A stretch of 64,000 bases of DNA, taken from the NCBI RefSeq assembly GCF_030124145.1, contig NZ_JASKMS010000023.1, positions 62,001 through 126,000 of the forward strand, written 5' to 3'. Origin of the DNA: Streptomyces sp. 378. GTDB lineage: Bacteria; Actinomycetota; Actinomycetes; Streptomycetales; Streptomycetaceae. Every line of letters begins with the position of its first letter. The first letter of the stretch is position 1. The notes under the pieces were generated by a model. It saw only the letters and a program-made list of their open reading frames with translations, had not been told where the DNA came from and did no database searches. Of the stretch, positions 17,025 to 25,655 are shown in pieces. A program made the position numbers and the translations under genes.

Positions 17025-17091
17025 GTTGCTGTGTGCGCAACAGGGTTCAGGTTGCGCAACTCAATGTGCCCGCCGCGGACAGGCGTGTCAA
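17025..17091 (-). promoter_or_regulatory. Promoter and tandem operator of the dmg-folD-glyA-sox operon
   Basis: Minus strand: TTGACA (17091-17086), 17-base spacer, CACATT (17068-17063), then boxes 17060-17044 (GTTGC-N7-GAACC) and 17041-17025 (GTTGC-N7-GCAAC, perfect arms), 2 bp apart. Every spacing equals that at 5137-5203. The first box also contains the 10-bp palindrome GTTGCGCAAC. Confidence 0.77.
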
Positions 17092-17150
17092 GAGGTCCGA
17101 GACGCCGGAAAAACCCCCGGAAACCCCAGGGCGGAACCACCGGAAAACGA

Positions 17151-17190
17151 CAAGGCCCGGCAGGCTGAGGACACAGCCTGCCGGGCCTTG
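17151..17190 (-). terminator. Rho-independent terminator after proX
   Basis: A perfect 17-bp stem (17151-17167 with 17174-17190) and a 6-base loop lie 31 bases beyond the proX stop. On the minus strand the stem is followed by TCGTTTTCC. It would also insulate the transporter operon from the dmg promoter. Confidence 0.85.
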
Positions 17191-17221
17191 CCGGCGGGGT
17201 TCACCAGGGCGGTCGTGAGCC

Positions 17222-18193
17222 CTACTTGATCCAGGCGTCGACCTTGTCGCGGTTGGCCTCGACCCACTTCTTCGCCGCCGCCTCGGGCGACATCTTGTCC
17301 ACCGCGATGTACTTGGCCACGGTGTTCTGGTCGTCGTTCGTCCAGGTGAAGTTCTTCACCAGGTCATAGGCCGGGCTGCCCGACTTGGCGAACTTCGCGC
17401 TGACGATCTTGTCGAGTTCGTACACCGGGTAGTCGCACGCGACCTTCTCGGTGTCGGCGTCGCAACCTTCCTTGTACTCGGGCAGGCTGACCTTCTTCAG
17501 CGGCACCTCGGACAGGAACCACTGGGGCTCGTAGAAGTAGCCGATCACCCATTTCTTGTTCTTCTCGGCGTTGCGGAACGCCTGGATGAGCGCGGTCTCG
17601 CTGCCCGCGTACACCACCTTGAAGTCGAGCTTGAGGTTCTTCACCAGCGCCCCGTCGTTGGTGACGAACGACGGGTCGCCGTCGAGGAGCTGCCCCTTGC
17701 CGCCCGACTCCGAGGTCTTGAACTTCGACGCGTACTTGTTCAGGTTCTTCCAGTCGGTGATGTCCGGGTGCGCCTTCGCCAGCCACGGCGGCACGTACCA
17801 GCCGATGAGGCCCTTGTTGCCGGTCGGCCCCGCGTTGACGGCGGTCTTCTGCTCGTCGATGTACTTCTTCTTCAGATCGTCGTGGCCCCAGTTCTCGACG
17901 ACGGCGTCGACCTCGCCCGTCCCGAAGCCCTGCCAGGCGATCTCCTCCTTCAGGTTCTTCTTCTCGACCTTGCAGCCGAGGTCCTGCTCGGCCACGTAGG
18001 CGAGGACCGCCGCGTTCGCCTCGTAGCCCACCCAGGGATTGATCGCGAGATTGAAGGTGCTGCACTTGCCCGAGCTGCCCGAGCTGCTTGAACCGCCCGC
18101 GCTGTCGTCGCCGACCTTGGCGCCGCCGCAAGCCGTGAGGGTGAGGCCGAGAACGGCCAGGCCGGCCGCGCCGGCTCTCCAGTGTCGTGCCAT
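17222..18193 (-). CDS. proX: Glycine betaine ABC transporter substrate-binding lipoprotein
   Basis: A 323-residue OpuAC/ProX-type solute-binding protein. Residues 1-about 22 are a lipoprotein signal ending at LTLTAC, followed by a Ser/Gly-rich tether and a domain starting with INPWVGYEANAAVL. The start ATG 18193 is chosen because it begins the signal peptide; the frame extends upstream without sense. It is the last gene of betB-proV-proW-proX, ended by the hairpin at 17151-17190. The family binds quaternary ammonium solutes with an aromatic cage, and the local pathway suggests betaine or choline. Confidence 0.92.
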   Translation of the reverse strand: MARHWRAGAAGLAVLGLTLTACGGAKVGDDSAGGSSSSGSSGKCSTFNLAINPWVGYEANAAVLAYVAEQDLGCKVEKKNLKEEIAWQGFGTGEVDAVVENWGHDDLKKKYIDEQKTAVNAGPTGNKGLIGWYVPPWLAKAHPDITDWKNLNKYASKFKTSESGGKGQLLDGDPSFVTNDGALVKNLKLDFKVVYAGSETALIQAFRNAEKNKKWVIGYFYEPQWFLSEVPLKKVSLPEYKEGCDADTEKVACDYPVYELDKIVSAKFAKSGSPAYDLVKNFTWTNDDQNTVAKYIAVDKMSPEAAAKKWVEANRDKVDAWIK

Positions 18194-18206
18194 GGTGTGG
18201 TGCTCC

Positions 18207-20207
18207 TTATGTACCGGCGCGGCGAGCCGCTGCCTGTGTGATCCGGTCGAACATGACTCCGAGCAGGACGATGGCGAGTCCGGCCGCGAGTCCCTTGCCG
18301 TACAGCTGTCCCTGCGAGAAGCCGGCCACGACGTCGTAGCCGAGGGCCCCCGCGCCCACCAGGCCGCCCACGACGACCATGGACAGCACATAGATCAGGC
18401 CCTGGTTGGTCGCGAGGGTCAGGGCGCCCCGCGACATGGGCAGTTGGACCTTGGTGATGATCTGCCAGGTGTTGCATCCGGTGGACGTCGCCGCCTCGAC
18501 GGTGGTCGCGGGCACGGCCCGCACCCCGTCGGCGATGATCTTGATGGCGACCGGCGCCGCGTAGACGACGGCGGCGACGATGGCCGTGAACCGTGTCGCG
18601 CCGAACAGCGCCAGGAACGGCACGAGATAGACGAACGGCGGCATGACCTGGGCCGCGTCCAGGGTGGGCCGGACCAGTCGGTCCACCAGCGCACGGCGTC
18701 CCATCCACACCCCGACCACGACGCCGAGCAGCATCACCAGCACCGTGGCCACGGCGGTGGAGGCCAGTGTCGTCATGGCGTCCGACCAAAGACCCGTGCC
18801 CACCAGCAGGCCCACGCACACGACGGTGGTGACCGAGGCGCGCAGTCCGCCGAGCACCGCGCCGACCGCGACGAGGACCGCGCCGACGAGCCACCACGGG
18901 GAGTCGGTCAGCAGGGCCTGGAACGGGTTGAGCAGACCATTGGTGAGGGCGTCACGGAAGGCGTTGGTCAGGCCCGACAGATTGTCCTGCGCCCAGGTGG
19001 TCACCTCGGCCGCCGTCCTGGAGATGGCGCTGCCGACTCGGCCCTCGCCGGGGAACTCGGCCGCCCACAGGTAGGTGTGCGACAGATACACCAGGACCAG
19101 CGCCACCACTCCCCCGGCCGCCAGCAGGTGGCGCCTCCACTTGAGGAAGGGACCGCCCGAACCCCGGGCCGTCTCCGCCCGTCCGCTCGCCGCGGTGGTG
19201 ACCCGGTCCAGCACGATGGCCAGGACGACGATGGCCAGACCGGCGTTGAAGGCCGTACCGACGTCCAGCGACTGCAGGGCCTGGATGACGGTCGCGCCAA
19301 GACCGGGCGCGTTGATCAGGGCGGCGATGGTCACCATGGCCAGGGCGGCCATGATGGTCTGGTTGATGCCCATCACCACGGTCCGCTTGGACATCGGCAG
19401 CAGGACCTTCAGCAGCGTCTGCCGCCGCGTCGCGCCCATCGAGTCCGCCGCCTCGACCGTGGCCTGTGGGACGGAGCGGATGGCGTGCGCGGTGATGCGG
19501 ATCGCCGGTGGTGCCGCGTAGATCGTGGTGGCGATCGTGGCGGAGGCGGGACCGATCAGGAAGAACAGGGTCAGCGGCGCCAGATAGACGAAGGTCGGCA
19601 TCGTCTGCATGAAGTCCAGGAACGGCGTCACGATCCGGTTGACCCGGTCCGACAACCCGGCCCAGACGCCCAGCGGGATGGCGAACAGCAGCGCCACGCA
19701 GACCGCCGAGAGGGTCAGCGCCAGGGTGTCCATGCTCTCCTGCCAGAGGCCTTGCAGGCCGAGGAAGGTGAAGCCGGCCACGGCCAGCAACGCCACCCGC
19801 CAGTTGCCCACGGCCCAGGAGACGTAGCCGGCGACGCCGACGACACCGAGCCAGCCGATCTGTGGCACCGGGCGGCCCGGTGTCGGCTGTGAGATCAGAT
19901 CCTGCACGAAGGTCACCAGGGAGTCGATGACCAGGCGGATCTCGTTGAAGAAGTAGAGGAAGAGCGGGTTGGAGTTGCGGTTGGCTCCGATCGAGTCGTT
20001 GACGTCGTTGAACCACCGGTGCAAATCGGTCAGGTCGGCCGCGGCCAGGGTCAGCGTGTGCCTGCCGCGCAGCACGGCGAAGAGCACCAGCCAGACGAGC
20101 AGGATCCCGGCGACCACCACGCCACGGTTCACCGTGCGCACGCGCCGGGCGGGAGCGGGCGGCTCAACGGTCCCGGTCTTCTCCGGCTTCTCGATCGCGA
20201 CGGTCAT
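18207..20207 (-). CDS. proW: Glycine betaine ABC transporter permease, two permease domains fused
   Basis: A 666-residue membrane protein with two complete binding-protein-dependent permease domains in tandem, each with its own EAA-type loop (VPQATVEAADSMGATRRQ near 290; VPATTVEAATSTGCNTWQ near 575). Classical ProW has one such domain and works as a homodimer, so this fusion supplies both halves. About a dozen transmembrane segments are evident. It starts at ATG 20207, sharing one base with the ATPase stop (TGATG), and precedes proX by 13 bases. Confidence 0.9.
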   Translation of the reverse strand: MTVAIEKPEKTGTVEPPAPARRVRTVNRGVVVAGILLVWLVLFAVLRGRHTLTLAAADLTDLHRWFNDVNDSIGANRNSNPLFLYFFNEIRLVIDSLVTFVQDLISQPTPGRPVPQIGWLGVVGVAGYVSWAVGNWRVALLAVAGFTFLGLQGLWQESMDTLALTLSAVCVALLFAIPLGVWAGLSDRVNRIVTPFLDFMQTMPTFVYLAPLTLFFLIGPASATIATTIYAAPPAIRITAHAIRSVPQATVEAADSMGATRRQTLLKVLLPMSKRTVVMGINQTIMAALAMVTIAALINAPGLGATVIQALQSLDVGTAFNAGLAIVVLAIVLDRVTTAASGRAETARGSGGPFLKWRRHLLAAGGVVALVLVYLSHTYLWAAEFPGEGRVGSAISRTAAEVTTWAQDNLSGLTNAFRDALTNGLLNPFQALLTDSPWWLVGAVLVAVGAVLGGLRASVTTVVCVGLLVGTGLWSDAMTTLASTAVATVLVMLLGVVVGVWMGRRALVDRLVRPTLDAAQVMPPFVYLVPFLALFGATRFTAIVAAVVYAAPVAIKIIADGVRAVPATTVEAATSTGCNTWQIITKVQLPMSRGALTLATNQGLIYVLSMVVVGGLVGAGALGYDVVAGFSQGQLYGKGLAAGLAIVLLGVMFDRITQAAARRAGT

Positions 20208-21295
20208 CACGCGTCGCCTTCCTGCCCGGCGACCACCGCGAGGATCTCCTCGTCGCCGACGATGCCGAGCAGCTTGCCGTCCTCCACCACCTTGACCGGC
20301 TTCTCGGCCGCGAGCACCACCCGGGTGGCCTCCTTCACCACGACGTCCGGGCCGAGCTCGGGACCGTCCAGGGAGTCGTCGGGCTCCGCCGGGCGCATGA
20401 TCCACCGCAGGGTCAGTACGTCACCGCGGGGCACGTCCCGGACGAAGTCGCGTACGTAGTCGTCAGCGGGGGCGCCGACCAGTTCGTCGCCGGTGCCGCA
20501 CTGGACCATCCTGCCGTCGCGCATGATGAGGATGCGGTCACCCAGCCGCAGCGCCTCCGACAGATCGTGGGTGATGAACACCATCGTCTTGCCGACCTCG
20601 TGATGCAGCCGGACGACCTCGTTCTGCATGTCACGGCGGATCAGCGGGTCGAGCGCGGAGAACGGCTCGTCGAAGAGGAGTACGTCCGGGTCGCCGGCCA
20701 AGGCTCGGGCGAGACCCACGCGTTGCTGCATTCCGCCGGAGAGCTGGTCGGGGTAGGAGCTCTCGTACCCGGAGAGCCCGACGAGTTCGACGACTTCCAG
20801 CGCCCGTCTCGTGCGCTCGGCCCGGCTCATGCCGCGGATCTCCAGCCCGAACGCCACGTTCTCGACGACCCGGCGGTGCGGCAGCAGCCCGAAGTGCTGG
20901 AAGACCATGGAGAACTTGCTGCGGCGCAGTTCGCGCAGGCGGCCCGCGTCCGCGTCGCGGATGTTCTCGCCCTCGAAGAGGATCTCGCCGGCGGTGGGTT
21001 CGATGAGCCGGGTCAGACAGCGCACCAGGGTGGACTTGCCCGAGCCGGACAGACCCATGACGACGAAAACCTCGCCGGGCGAGACCTCGAAGTCCACGTC
21101 GCGCACGGCGGCGGTGCATCCGGTGCGGTCCATCAGTTCGCGGCGGGTGAGCCCGCGCAGTTCCTCGGAACCCGGTACCTGGGCCGCCTTCGGCCCGAAC
21201 ACCTTCCACAGCTCGCGTACGGATATGACCGGGTCGGGTGCCGAGTCCTGGGGCGTGCCGCGCCGCTGCGGCACCTCGGTCGTTGCTGGGGTCAT
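20207..21295 (-). CDS. proV: Glycine betaine ABC transporter ATPase
   Basis: A 362-residue ATPase of the ProV/OpuAA type. Walker A is GLSGSGKST, the signature is LSGGMQQRVGLARAL, Walker B is VLLFDEPFSALD, and the switch histidine follows in FITHD. After about residue 270 a CBS-like tail (VVVKEATRVVLAAEKPVKVV) resembles the ionic-strength sensor of osmotic betaine importers, but only one repeat is clear. Start ATG 21295 has GAGG upstream. It lies 20 bases after betB, so uptake is co-transcribed with the aldehyde dehydrogenase. Confidence 0.92.
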   Translation of the reverse strand: MTPATTEVPQRRGTPQDSAPDPVISVRELWKVFGPKAAQVPGSEELRGLTRRELMDRTGCTAAVRDVDFEVSPGEVFVVMGLSGSGKSTLVRCLTRLIEPTAGEILFEGENIRDADAGRLRELRRSKFSMVFQHFGLLPHRRVVENVAFGLEIRGMSRAERTRRALEVVELVGLSGYESSYPDQLSGGMQQRVGLARALAGDPDVLLFDEPFSALDPLIRRDMQNEVVRLHHEVGKTMVFITHDLSEALRLGDRILIMRDGRMVQCGTGDELVGAPADDYVRDFVRDVPRGDVLTLRWIMRPAEPDDSLDGPELGPDVVVKEATRVVLAAEKPVKVVEDGKLLGIVGDEEILAVVAGQEGDA

Positions 21296-21315
21296 GTTCG
21301 ACCTCTTTTCGGCGT

Positions 21316-22818
21316 TCAGCCGCGGAACCAGTGCTGCGGCCTGGGTTGGATGTTCTGCCAGATGTGTTTGGGTTCCCGGTACTCGTCCAGGCCGGTCGGG
21401 CCCAGCTCCCGGCCCACGCCGGAGTACCCGAACCCGCCCCATTCCGCCTGTGGCACATAGGGGTGGTAGTCGTTGATCCACACCGTGCCGTGGCGCAGTC
21501 GGCGGGCGACCCGCTGGGCCTTCCCGGCGTCCTGCGTCCAGACGGCGCCGGCGAGTCCGTACTCGGTGTCGTTGGCGATGCGGACGGCGTCGTCCTCGCC
21601 GGTGAAGCGCTCCACGGTGAGCACGGGCCCGAAGGACTCCTCGTGCACCACCCGCATGTCCTGACCGCACTCGTCGAGCACGGTGGGCGGGTAGTAGTGG
21701 CCGTCGGCCAGCCCCGGGTCGTCGGGGCGTTGACCACCACAGCGCAGGACGGCGCCCTCGGCGAGTCCGGCCGCGACGTACGCCTCGACCTTCGCCAGGT
21801 GCTGCGCGGAGATCAGCGGGCCGGTGTCGGCCCGCTGGTCGAAGGGGCCGCCGAGCCGGATCCGCCGGGCGCGGCGGACCACCTCGTCGACGAACCGGTC
21901 GTGCAGCGAGTCCTCGACGATCAGCCGGGCGCCGGCCGAGCAGACCTGGCCGGAATGCAGGAAGACGGCCGTGAGCGCGAAGTCCACGGCCGTCTCGAAG
22001 TCGGCGTCGGCGAAGACGACGTTGGGGTTCTTGCCGCCGAGTTCGAGCGCGACCTTCTTCACGGTCGCGGCGGCGGTGGCCATGATGCGTCTGCCGGTGT
22101 CCAGGCCGCCGGTGAAGGAGACCATGTCGACGGCGGGGTCCTCGGCAAGCGGTGCGCCCGCCTCGGGCCCGGCCCCCAGGACGAGGTTGGCGGCGCCGGC
22201 CGGGAGCCCGGCCTCCTCCAGTGCCTTCATCAGCAGGATGGACGTCGAGGGGGTGAGCTCACTGGGCTTGAGGACGATCGTGTTGCCCGCGAGGAGAGCG
22301 GGAGCGACCTTCCAACTGGCTTGGAGCAGCGGGTAGTTCCAAGGGGTGATCAGTCCGCACACGCCGATCGGCTCGTACACGACGCGGCTGACGGCGTCGT
22401 CGCGGCCGGTGTCGATCACCCGGCCGGCGTCGGTGCCGCCGAGCCCTCCGTAGTAGCGGAAGCAGGAGACGACGTCGGCGATGTCGTACTCGCTCTCCAC
22501 CAGCCGCTTGCCGGTGTCCAGCGATTCGGCGCGGGCGACAGCGTCGGCGTCGCGTTCGAGGAGGTCGGCGGTGCGCAGGAGGAGCGCGCCGCGCTCACGC
22601 TCGGGGATGCGCGGCCAGGGCCCTTCGTCGAAGGCTCGGCGGGCCGCGGCGATGGCCGCCTCGGTGTCTGGACGGGTACCTTCGGACACGGTCGCGGAGA
22701 GGGTGCCGTCGGCGGGGCAGCGGATGTCCCGGTGGCCGCCGGCGACGGGATCCCGCCATGTTCCGTCCACGTACAGGTCTGCCAAATCGAGTGCCTTTCC
22801 CGCGTTCGCGTTGCGCAT
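21316..22818 (-). CDS. betB: Betaine aldehyde dehydrogenase
   Basis: A 500-residue NAD-dependent aldehyde dehydrogenase. The catalytic cysteine is in HSGQVCSAG, the general-base glutamate in ALELGGKNP, and the folding motif PWNYPLLQASWK is present. It is the first gene of the transporter operon and lies 163 bases after betA, pointing the same way, so choline dehydrogenase and aldehyde dehydrogenase form the choline branch. The start ATG 22818 falls inside the second operator box (22826-22810), which means a bound regulator would cover the start codon. Confidence 0.92.
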   Translation of the reverse strand: MRNANAGKALDLADLYVDGTWRDPVAGGHRDIRCPADGTLSATVSEGTRPDTEAAIAAARRAFDEGPWPRIPERERGALLLRTADLLERDADAVARAESLDTGKRLVESEYDIADVVSCFRYYGGLGGTDAGRVIDTGRDDAVSRVVYEPIGVCGLITPWNYPLLQASWKVAPALLAGNTIVLKPSELTPSTSILLMKALEEAGLPAGAANLVLGAGPEAGAPLAEDPAVDMVSFTGGLDTGRRIMATAAATVKKVALELGGKNPNVVFADADFETAVDFALTAVFLHSGQVCSAGARLIVEDSLHDRFVDEVVRRARRIRLGGPFDQRADTGPLISAQHLAKVEAYVAAGLAEGAVLRCGGQRPDDPGLADGHYYPPTVLDECGQDMRVVHEESFGPVLTVERFTGEDDAVRIANDTEYGLAGAVWTQDAGKAQRVARRLRHGTVWINDYHPYVPQAEWGGFGYSGVGRELGPTGLDEYREPKHIWQNIQPRPQHWFRG

Positions 22819-22874
22819 CGTGCACCGTATTGCTTGTGGTGGAACACTCTGTAGAAGGCCGCACCCCACGTCAA
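22810..22874 (-). promoter_or_regulatory. Promoter and tandem operator of betB-proVWX
   Basis: Minus strand: TTGACG (22874-22869), 17-base spacer, CAGAGT (22851-22846), then boxes 22845-22829 (GTTCC-N7-GCAAT) and 22826-22810 (GGTGC-N7-GCAAC), 2 bp apart. Both boxes are degenerate compared with other promoters of the set. The betB ATG lies in the second box. Confidence 0.65.
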
Positions 22875-22981
22875 GGGGGTGACCGATGACGGTTTCGCCA
22901 AGGAGACGGTCACGGGGAGCCTACGCCAGCCAGCCCGGAACGCCTCGCGCCCGGGCCTGCCGACTGTCTGAAAAGTGCTGG

Positions 22982-24640
22982 TTACGACTGGGATCGGTGC
23001 CGGTAATACGCGGCATCGGACGGCGGCAACGGATCCTTTCCGAGGATGAGGTCGGCCGCCTTCTCCGCGATCATCATCACCGGCGCGTAGATGTTGCCGT
23101 TGGTGATGTAGGGCATCACCGACGCGTCGACCACGCGTAGCCCCTCCACCCCGTGCACCCGCATGCTGGCCGGATCCACGACGGCCATCTCGTCGGTGCC
23201 CATCTTGCAGGTGCACGACGGGTGCAGCGCGGTTTCGGCGTCCTTGGCGACCCACGCGAGGATCTCCTCGTCGGTCTCGACGGACGGTCCCGGCGAGACC
23301 TCCCCGGCGTTGTAGGGGGCCATGGCGGGCTGGTTGAGCAGCTCGCGGGCGACCCTGACGGCCTCGACCCACTCACGGCGGTCCTGCTCGGTGGACAGGT
23401 AGTTGAAGCGCAGCGCGGGGCGCTCGGCCGGATCCTTGCTCTTGATCTTCACCGAGCCGATGGCGTCGGAATACATGGGTCCGACGTGCACCTGATAGCC
23501 GTGTCCGCCGGCGGGCACGGAGCCGTCGTAGCGGACCGCGACGGGCAGGAAGTGGAACATCAGGTTGGGGTAGGCCACGTCCTCGTTGCCGCGGACGAAG
23601 CCGCCCGCTTCGAAGTGGTTGGTCGCGGCGGGGCCCGTGCGGAAGAGCCACTGCAGGCCGATGAACGGGGCCCGCCACTTCGCGAGGTACGGCTGCATGG
23701 AGACGGGCTGTTTGCAGGCGTACTGGATGTACACCTCCAGGTGGTCCTGGAGGTTCTCGCCGACACCCGGCAGATCGTGTACGACGTCGATGCCGAGCGC
23801 GCGCAGTTCCTCCGCGTTGCCGACGCCCGAGAGCTGGAGCAGTTGCGGGGAGTTGATCGCTCCTCCGCAGAGGATGATGTCGCGGGCGAGCACCCGCTGG
23901 GGTCTGCCGCGACCGCGCCGGTACTCGACGCCGACCGCCCGCTTGCCCTCGAAGAGGACGCGGGTGACCAGCGCCCGCGTCCTGACCGTGAGGTTGGGGC
24001 GCTTGCGCACCGGCTTCAAGTAGGCCTGGGAGGCCGACAGACGGCGACCGCGATGAACATTGCGGTCAAATCTGGCGAAACCCTCTTGACGGTAGCCGTT
24101 CACGTCGTCGGTGGGTGCGTGGCCCGCCTCCTCGGTGGCCTTCAGGAAGGCCTGGAACAGCGGATTGGCCCCCGGGCCGCGTTCCAGCACCAGAGGGCCG
24201 TCGTGGCCGCGGAAATCGTCGTCGGGGTCGGCGGCGAGACAGTTCTCCATCCGCCGGAAGTACGGCAGGCAGTGCGCGTAGTCCCAGGCCTCCATGCCCG
24301 GGTCGGCCGCCCAGCGCTCGTAGTCCATGGGGTTGCCCCGCTGGAAGATCATGCCGTTGATGCTGCTGGAACCGCCCAGCACCTTGCCCCGCGCGTGATA
24401 GACGCGCCGACCGCCCATGTGGGGCTCGGGCTCGGACTCGTACTTCCAGTCGTAGAACCGGCTGCCGATCGGGTAGGTCAGTGCGGCGGGCATGTGGATG
24501 AAGACGTCCCAGGGGTAGTCGGGCCTGCCCGCCTCGAGGACCAGCACCTGGTTACCCGGATCCGCCGAGAGCCGGTTGGCCAGCGCACTGCCGGCCGATC
24601 CGCCGCCGACGATGACGAAGTCGTACTGCACGTGAGCCAT
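22982..24640 (-). CDS. betA: Choline dehydrogenase (GMC oxidoreductase)
   Basis: A 552-residue FAD enzyme of the GMC family. It has the VGGGSAGSALANRLS nucleotide site, the HARGKVLGGSSSINGM signature 1, the GAINSPQLLQLSGVG signature 2 and the late ALHPSCTCKMG motif with the active-site histidine. The best fit is choline to betaine aldehyde, given betB next door. Start ATG 24640 gives the family-normal N-terminus; no strong ribosome site is seen. It is transcribed divergently from the second IclR gene, with an operator pair upstream. Confidence 0.9.
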   Translation of the reverse strand: MAHVQYDFVIVGGGSAGSALANRLSADPGNQVLVLEAGRPDYPWDVFIHMPAALTYPIGSRFYDWKYESEPEPHMGGRRVYHARGKVLGGSSSINGMIFQRGNPMDYERWAADPGMEAWDYAHCLPYFRRMENCLAADPDDDFRGHDGPLVLERGPGANPLFQAFLKATEEAGHAPTDDVNGYRQEGFARFDRNVHRGRRLSASQAYLKPVRKRPNLTVRTRALVTRVLFEGKRAVGVEYRRGRGRPQRVLARDIILCGGAINSPQLLQLSGVGNAEELRALGIDVVHDLPGVGENLQDHLEVYIQYACKQPVSMQPYLAKWRAPFIGLQWLFRTGPAATNHFEAGGFVRGNEDVAYPNLMFHFLPVAVRYDGSVPAGGHGYQVHVGPMYSDAIGSVKIKSKDPAERPALRFNYLSTEQDRREWVEAVRVARELLNQPAMAPYNAGEVSPGPSVETDEEILAWVAKDAETALHPSCTCKMGTDEMAVVDPASMRVHGVEGLRVVDASVMPYITNGNIYAPVMMIAEKAADLILGKDPLPPSDAAYYRHRSQS

Positions 24641-24690
24641 GTTGTCTCGTCTCGCTCGCGCCGTTGAGAATGCGCGGCATGCTAGTACCC

Positions 24691-24726
24691 GTATCTCTAT
24701 GTGCACCAGGTTGCGGACGACGCAAC
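24691..24726 (-). promoter_or_regulatory. Tandem operator upstream of betA
   Basis: Minus strand boxes 24726-24710 (GTTGC-N7-GCAAC, perfect arms) and 24707-24691 (GGTGC-N7-GATAC), 2 bp apart, 50 bases before betA. Unlike the other promoters of the set, no TTGAC element is found at the usual distance. Confidence 0.65.
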
Positions 24727-24785
24727 TTGGATGGAGTCGGCCTCACCCGCGTGATCTCGCCGCCGCAGGCTATGTTTACGGTGCG

Positions 24786-24806
24786 TATAGTTGCGTTGTG
24801 AGCAAC
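24786..24806 (+). promoter_or_regulatory. Leaderless promoter and single operator at the second IclR start
   Basis: TATAGT (24786-24791) lies six bases before GTG 24798, with no ribosome site, so the mRNA is probably leaderless. A perfect box GTTGC-N7-GCAAC (24790-24806) spans the end of the -10 and the start codon. This is a natural autoregulation site. Confidence 0.6.
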
Positions 24807-25595
24807 TACGAGCCAGATACCGAAACGACAAGCGCGCCGACCGGCGGGGTGCAGTCCGTCGATCGCGCCATCACCGTGCTGGAGATCCTGGCCCGGCGTG
24901 GCGAGGCCGGTGTCAGCGAAGTGGCCGCCGAGATCGACGTCCACAAATCGACCGCGTTCCGGTTGCTGGGGGCTCTGGAGGTGCGCGGCCTGGTGGAGCA
25001 GGCAGGCGAGCGCGGTAAGTACCGCCTCGGTTTCGGCATCGTCCGCCTCGCCGGTGCGGTCACCGGACGCATCGACCTCACCCAGCAGAGCCGCCCGGTC
25101 TGCGAGCGTCTCGCCGAGGAGATCGGCGAGACCGTGAACGTCGCGGTGATGCAGGAGCAGTTCGCGATCAACCTGTACCAGGTGCGCGGTCCGGGTGCTG
25201 TCACGGCGTTCAACTGGGTCGGCCAGCTGACGCCGCTGCACGCCACCTCCAGCGGCAAGATCCTGCTGGCGCACATGCCGGCGAAGGAGCGTGCCTCGCT
25301 GCTGTCGGCGACCGGGCTGAAGAAGGTGACCCCCCGCACCCTGACCGCGAGGACCAAGCTGGAGAAGAACCTGAGCGAGGCGCTCGAGCGTGGCTACTCC
25401 TGGACCCTGGAAGAGTTCGAGGTCGGCCTGCACGCCATGGCCGCCCCGGTCCGCAACCGGGACGGAGAGGTCATCGCGGCGATCAGTGCCTCCGGACCGG
25501 CGTACCGGCTCACCGAGGACCGCATGCACGCCCTCGCTCCGGTGCTGGTCAAGGGTGCGGACGAGATCAGCCACCGCATGGGCTACCTGGGCTGA
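24798..25595 (+). CDS. IclR-family regulator (copy 2)
   Basis: A 265-residue regulator with a winged helix at about 25-85 (VSEVAAEIDVHKSTAFRLLG) and the effector domain behind it. It is a close paralogue of the protein at 6217-7008. GTG 24798 is chosen because MSN-type N-termini then align, and because the -10 box sits six bases upstream; the frame extends further but without a plausible start. The operator overlapping its start makes it the best candidate for the protein that reads the cluster's tandem boxes. The ligand could be betaine, dimethylglycine or sarcosine; the sequence does not say which. Confidence 0.92.
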   Translation: MSNYEPDTETTSAPTGGVQSVDRAITVLEILARRGEAGVSEVAAEIDVHKSTAFRLLGALEVRGLVEQAGERGKYRLGFGIVRLAGAVTGRIDLTQQSRPVCERLAEEIGETVNVAVMQEQFAINLYQVRGPGAVTAFNWVGQLTPLHATSSGKILLAHMPAKERASLLSATGLKKVTPRTLTARTKLEKNLSEALERGYSWTLEEFEVGLHAMAAPVRNRDGEVIAAISASGPAYRLTEDRMHALAPVLVKGADEISHRMGYLG

Positions 25596-25655
25596 CCCCG
25601 CCCCGTCGTCCGGGACGGGCGCCCTCACATCAGGGCCCGGTCGGCCGTTGCGGCG

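Noticed and set aside
13698..17168. A 1156-codon plus-strand frame
   Set aside because: Antisense to folD and dimethylglycine oxidase; no conserved motif.
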